Shown: positions 16,184 to 18,455 of the stretch, one piece after another | Layout: the number at the start of each line of letters is the position of its first letter | Numbering within the stretch: position 1 is the first letter of the stretch | DNA from: UBA8958 sp964571695 | GTDB taxonomy: Bacteria; Desulfobacterota; Syntrophia; Syntrophales; UBA8958 | Assembly: GCA_964571695.1 (NCBI GenBank) | Contig: CAZNDG010000051.1 | Location: 1 to 18,455, forward strand | Length of the DNA: 18,455 bases | Direction of reading: 5' to 3' | Position numbers and translations under genes: made by a program | Notes under the pieces: generated by a model | Databases searched by the model: none | What the model was told of the DNA's origin: nothing | The model's input: only the letters and a program-made list of their open reading frames with translations

Positions 16184-16855
16184 ATGGATCAATCACCAAA
16201 GGAGAAACTGGAGACCTTGCCGTTGAAGAAGCTACGCCAAGTGGTTTCTTTGGGCGCGCTCCTTCTGGCTCTGGCCCACATCATTTGGCCACAACTGGCA
16301 ATCGATGCCGTGGCTCTTGCGCTCATCGTCATTGCTATTCTTCCTTGGCTTGCGCCGCTGGTTAAATCACTTGAGTTGCCCGGCGGCTGGAAGGTTGAGT
16401 TTCAAGAACTTCGAAAAGCTGCATCACGTGCTGAGACCGCTGGTCTGCTGGCTGCTGAGCCATCGGAAAAAGAAGCCACATTCTCTTTTGAATCTATCGC
16501 CACCCGCGACCCAAACTTGGCATTGGCGGGTTTGCGAATAGAAATCGAAAAACGTCTCTCTTCGCTGGCTGAAATTCATGGCTTGAATTCACGCCGAGCA
16601 ATGGGAGTCGGCCAAGCCCTTCGGGCACTTGCACAGGCCGAAGTTCTCACCAATGAGGAGAGGTCAATTTTGGCTGACATGGTGAACATGCTTAATTCTG
16701 CGGTTCATGGGGCTGAGGTTGATTCGCGCGCTGCAGCATGGGCAATTGACGTTGGCCCTCGCCTTCTTACCTCGCTCGATGAGCGTGTATCAGAAGCTCA
16801 GCGCCTAACAAATCATTCAACCGGACCTGCGCAAAAAGCCGCGCAGTCCGGTTAA
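16184..16855 (+). CDS. Cassette 4: two-TM membrane protein of unknown function
   Basis: A 223-residue protein with a basic start, then two hydrophobic helices at about 19-35 and 38-60, so membrane-anchored with a large soluble C-terminal part. A motif LELPGGWKVEFQEL follows the second helix, as in several uncharacterised cassette proteins. A helical segment contains ADMVNMLNSAVHGAEVD (N-x3-H), reminiscent of HEPN-like families. The C-terminal tail NHSTGPAQKAAQSG is encoded by attC4 (16803-16869), and the stop lies within that site, so the tail may not be functional. An AGGAA site lies about 10 bases before the ATG. I do not recognise a function. Confidence 0.72.
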   Translation: MDQSPKEKLETLPLKKLRQVVSLGALLLALAHIIWPQLAIDAVALALIVIAILPWLAPLVKSLELPGGWKVEFQELRKAASRAETAGLLAAEPSEKEATFSFESIATRDPNLALAGLRIEIEKRLSSLAEIHGLNSRRAMGVGQALRALAQAEVLTNEERSILADMVNMLNSAVHGAEVDSRAAAWAIDVGPRLLTSLDERVSEAQRLTNHSTGPAQKAAQSG

Positions 16856-16869
16856 TTCAAACGTTCGCC
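16803..16869 (+). other. attC: attC site of cassette 4 (67 bp)
   Basis: R'' GCCTAAC (16803-16809) is the exact complement of GTTAGGC at 16161 (and at 15389); R' is GTTCGCC (16863-16869), deviating from GTTRRRY. AACCGGACCTGCGC (16819-16832) pairs with GCGCAGTCCGGTT (16841-16853) with one C extra. It contains the same GCGCAAAAAGCCGCGC block (16829-16844) as attC2 and the stop codon of the gene. Confidence 0.94.
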
Positions 16870-16882
16870 TAAGGAGAATATT

Positions 16883-17650
16883 ATGCCAATTACTAATGAA
16901 GTTGCAACACAATGCGAGGACAATTTGGGATCTGTCCTGGGGCTTGCCTTTCATTTACTCAAGACATTAAGATTCAATCGTAAAGATCCCCAACAGCTTT
17001 ACTCAGTATGCCTTTATACCCGCCTAGTCGAAATCGCCAGTGGATGCAAAGCCCTTCTTGAAAAGAACTCATTAGCTGGAATTCCTATCTTACTGCGAAG
17101 TATGTTTGAAGCCGACATTGACCTTACCAATTTGATGAAATGCAGTGACTACTACAAACGCATGTATGCTTCATTTCTTCAAGAGAAGCTCCGTTTGACG
17201 AAAGAAGCAGCTTCTTCTAAACCCAATCCCTTCCTCGCCGCAGTAAGAGCATCGCGAAATCCGGCAGAAGATCTGAAAGAAACACAGGCTGAGATAGATC
17301 GACTTGCTTCCGAAAAGCACGGCCCAATCAATATACGATGTCGCGCAGAACTTGCTGGCAGTCTAGATGAATACCTTTCTGTCTACAACATGCTATGTCT
17401 GGATACACACAACAACATTAGGTCATTAGAGGATTGGCATATTGAAGTGATAGATTCTGATGACTACAAAGTAGCTGCATTCAAGCAAACAAAGACTGAC
17501 CTTATACACCATGTGATTGCTATTTCCGGCATTATCCTGCATCAAACAAAAGCGCTGGCGGATTTCCTCGGGACTTCCGGTATTGAATTCGAGACATACT
17601 ATAAAAATTATACAGAGCTTCAACAAGAGGTTAAGCAGTTTGCATTATAG
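16883..17650 (+). CDS. Cassette 5: DUF5677-like helical protein
   Basis: A 255-residue, Cys-containing, largely helical soluble protein with a strong AAGGAG site (16871-16876) six bases before the ATG. The stretch GIPILLRSMFEADIDLTNLM (66-85) is typical of DUF5677, with the arginine and E-A-x-I-D/V-D/L pattern. A second conserved-looking stretch, YLSVYNMLCLDTHNNIRSLE, holds a T-H-N motif like the S-x2-H of that family. The biochemical role of DUF5677 is not established; it is frequent in genomic islands and integron cassettes. The gene ends five bases before attC5. No membrane segments or signal peptide. Confidence 0.75.
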   Translation: MPITNEVATQCEDNLGSVLGLAFHLLKTLRFNRKDPQQLYSVCLYTRLVEIASGCKALLEKNSLAGIPILLRSMFEADIDLTNLMKCSDYYKRMYASFLQEKLRLTKEAASSKPNPFLAAVRASRNPAEDLKETQAEIDRLASEKHGPINIRCRAELAGSLDEYLSVYNMLCLDTHNNIRSLEDWHIEVIDSDDYKVAAFKQTKTDLIHHVIAISGIILHQTKALADFLGTSGIEFETYYKNYTELQQEVKQFAL

Positions 17651-17655
17651 GGAAA

Positions 17656-17710
17656 GGCGAACAAATCCATACAGCCGATCGCTACGCTCCGGCTGATGTC
17701 GTCGTTCGGC
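17656..17710 (+). other. attC: attC site of cassette 5 (55 bp)
   Basis: R'' GGCGAAC (17656-17662) is the exact complement of the unusual junction GTTCGCC at 16863; R' is GTTCGGC (17704-17710). CATACAGCCG (17668-17677) pairs with CGGCTGATG (17690-17698) leaving A17671 extrahelical. Confidence 0.93.
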
Positions 17711-17722
17711 TAAGGAGATCTC

Positions 17723-18455
17723 ATGCGGCTACTATTGACGGTGCTCCTAGTACTTTTGATGATCACCTCAGCGCAAGGAGGAAGCGTGAATATCAACACT
17801 ATGATGATGGAAGCCACCTGCAAGATTGTCGGTCCAGGGTCCAGCGGCAGCGGGTTCATCCTTGGCACGCCTAACCCTACCGACCCCAAGACTTACTTCT
17901 ACACTCTTGTTACTGCCCACCACGTTTTGCAGGCTATTCAAGGTGATCGAGCGACTTTAGTTCTTCGCAGGTTGGTTGACCGAGATAAGCAGGAGTATCA
18001 GCGCGTCGAAGCTCCTGTTGAGATAAGGAAGGATGGGAACGCCATGTGGTCCAAACACCCGGAAGTCGATTTGGCTGCCATGTTCGTATCGCTGCCTGTT
18101 GGCGCAGCCCCCATGGTGATCCCGATGTCACTTCTGCTCGCAGATGACCAGATTAGAGAGTTTGAGCTTTCGCCTGGCACTGAGTTGTTCTGTCTTGGCT
18201 ACCCCTTCGGTGCGGAGGCAAATCCACTTGGGTTTCCTATTCTACGAAGCGGCAAAATCGCCTCATATCCCCTCTTGCCGACTATTCTAACAAAAACCTT
18301 CCTTTTCGATTTCACCGTCTTTCGAGGCAATAGTGGAGGGCCTGTATATCTCTATGAAAAGAACCCTCTTTATGGAGGCGGTACCCACATAGGAACCATA
18401 CTGCGTATTCCGCTGATTCCGCCACCCGATTCCGGAGGAAGCCGCCACCCTGTTC
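17723..18455 (+). CDS. Cassette 6: exported trypsin-like serine protease (3' end outside the window)
   Basis: The first 244 residues are present; the gene continues beyond the window. AGGAG lies five bases before the ATG. Residues 1-19 are a signal peptide (MRLLLTVLLVLLMITSAQGG). The chymotrypsin-fold triad is visible: H67 in TLVTAHHVL, D116 in PEVDLAAMFV and S204 in FRGNSGGPV, with GSGSGFILGT (S1 family beta-strand) near 40 and LGYPFG before the serine. The layout resembles stand-alone S1C/S1B-like bacterial proteases of the periplasm or outside the cell, although a PDZ domain cannot be excluded because the end is missing. Its job is unknown; self-exported proteases are unusual as cassette cargo beside cytoplasmic genes. 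The corresponding attC6 is outside the window. Confidence 0.82.
   Translation, partial: MRLLLTVLLVLLMITSAQGGSVNINTMMMEATCKIVGPGSSGSGFILGTPNPTDPKTYFYTLVTAHHVLQAIQGDRATLVLRRLVDRDKQEYQRVEAPVEIRKDGNAMWSKHPEVDLAAMFVSLPVGAAPMVIPMSLLLADDQIREFELSPGTELFCLGYPFGAEANPLGFPILRSGKIASYPLLPTILTKTFLFDFTVFRGNSGGPVYLYEKNPLYGGGTHIGTILRIPLIPPPDSGGSRHPV

Larger units (their letters stand above)
11803..18455. mobile_element. Chromosomal-type integron: intI, attI and an array of at least six cassettes
   Basis: The order is intI (minus), attI, then plus-strand cassettes bounded at 12964, 14034, 15390, 16162, 16864 and 17705. Each cassette holds one gene and ends in an attC of 55-71 bp. Four of five attC R'' boxes are exact reverse complements of the junction heptamer at the same cassette's 5' end, which confirms the boundaries. 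No transposase, sul1 or qacE is present, so this is not a clinical class 1 type. The array continues beyond the window. The region 11639-11802 between mnmG and intI holds no gene. Confidence 0.93.

Noticed and set aside
17934..18131. Minus-strand open frames within cassette 6
   Set aside because: They are shadows of the plus-strand protease gene, which has a ribosome site, signal peptide and complete catalytic triad.

Overview
The window joins two different kinds of DNA. Positions 150 to about 11,640 are GC-rich chromosomal sequence with every gene on the minus strand. Positions 11,803 to the end are an integron: a minus-strand integron integrase followed by a plus-strand array of at least six single-gene cassettes. 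The mix of mnmG, a glycosyltransferase cluster, dockerin and BACON domains, dispersed palindromic intergenic repeats and a chromosomal-type IntI suggests a Gram-negative, probably Desulfobacterota/Syntrophales-like (former Deltaproteobacteria) bacterium. That assignment is an inference, because no rRNA or other strong marker is present.

Left part, reading leftward: a short secreted ComEA-like helix-hairpin-helix protein (9379-8993); a DUF1972/GT4 glycosyltransferase (8901-7765); a SAM methyltransferase abutting it (7764-6973); a heptosyltransferase-like GT9 enzyme (6958-5681); an acyltransferase-3 membrane protein (5537-4545); and a very large secreted metalloprotease (4505-150) carrying five BACON-like repeats, a dockerin-like segment and a C-terminal PEBP-like domain. 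The four middle genes look like the end of a surface-polysaccharide cluster. The protease may be co-transcribed with them. Upstream of these lies a roughly 340-base intergenic stretch with decayed dispersed repeats and a duplicated copy of the 3' end of mnmG, then mnmG itself (tRNA wobble-uridine modification).

Right part: IntI (12795-11803) has all six tyrosine-recombinase residues and the extra segment found only in integron integrases. Between IntI and the first cassette gene is an AT-rich stretch with a 24-bp direct repeat, and attI ends at GTTATCT (12963-12969). Cassette boundaries can be read directly. The R'' box of each attC is the exact reverse complement of the seven bases at its own cassette's 5' junction (AGATAAC/GTTATCT, GCCCAAC/GTTGGGC, GCCTAAC/GTTAGGC, GGCGAAC/GTTCGCC). 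The stems of these four attC sites each carry one unpaired base, as expected of sites recombined as folded single strands. Only attC3 is degenerate.

Cassette contents are: (1) a PD-(D/E)XK-like/DUF4268 protein; (2) a markedly AT-rich SIR2-like protein, a candidate NAD-consuming defence effector; (3) a zinc-ribbon DUF4145 protein; (4) a two-TM protein whose C-terminus is encoded by its attC; (5) a DUF5677-like protein; (6) a secreted trypsin-like serine protease cut off by the window end. At least two of these (the nuclease-like and SIR2 proteins) belong to families linked to DNA or NAD attack, and cassettes 3-5 share an HEPN-like N/x3/H-type motif. The array may therefore be a store of defence or stress modules. 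That function is inferred, not shown.
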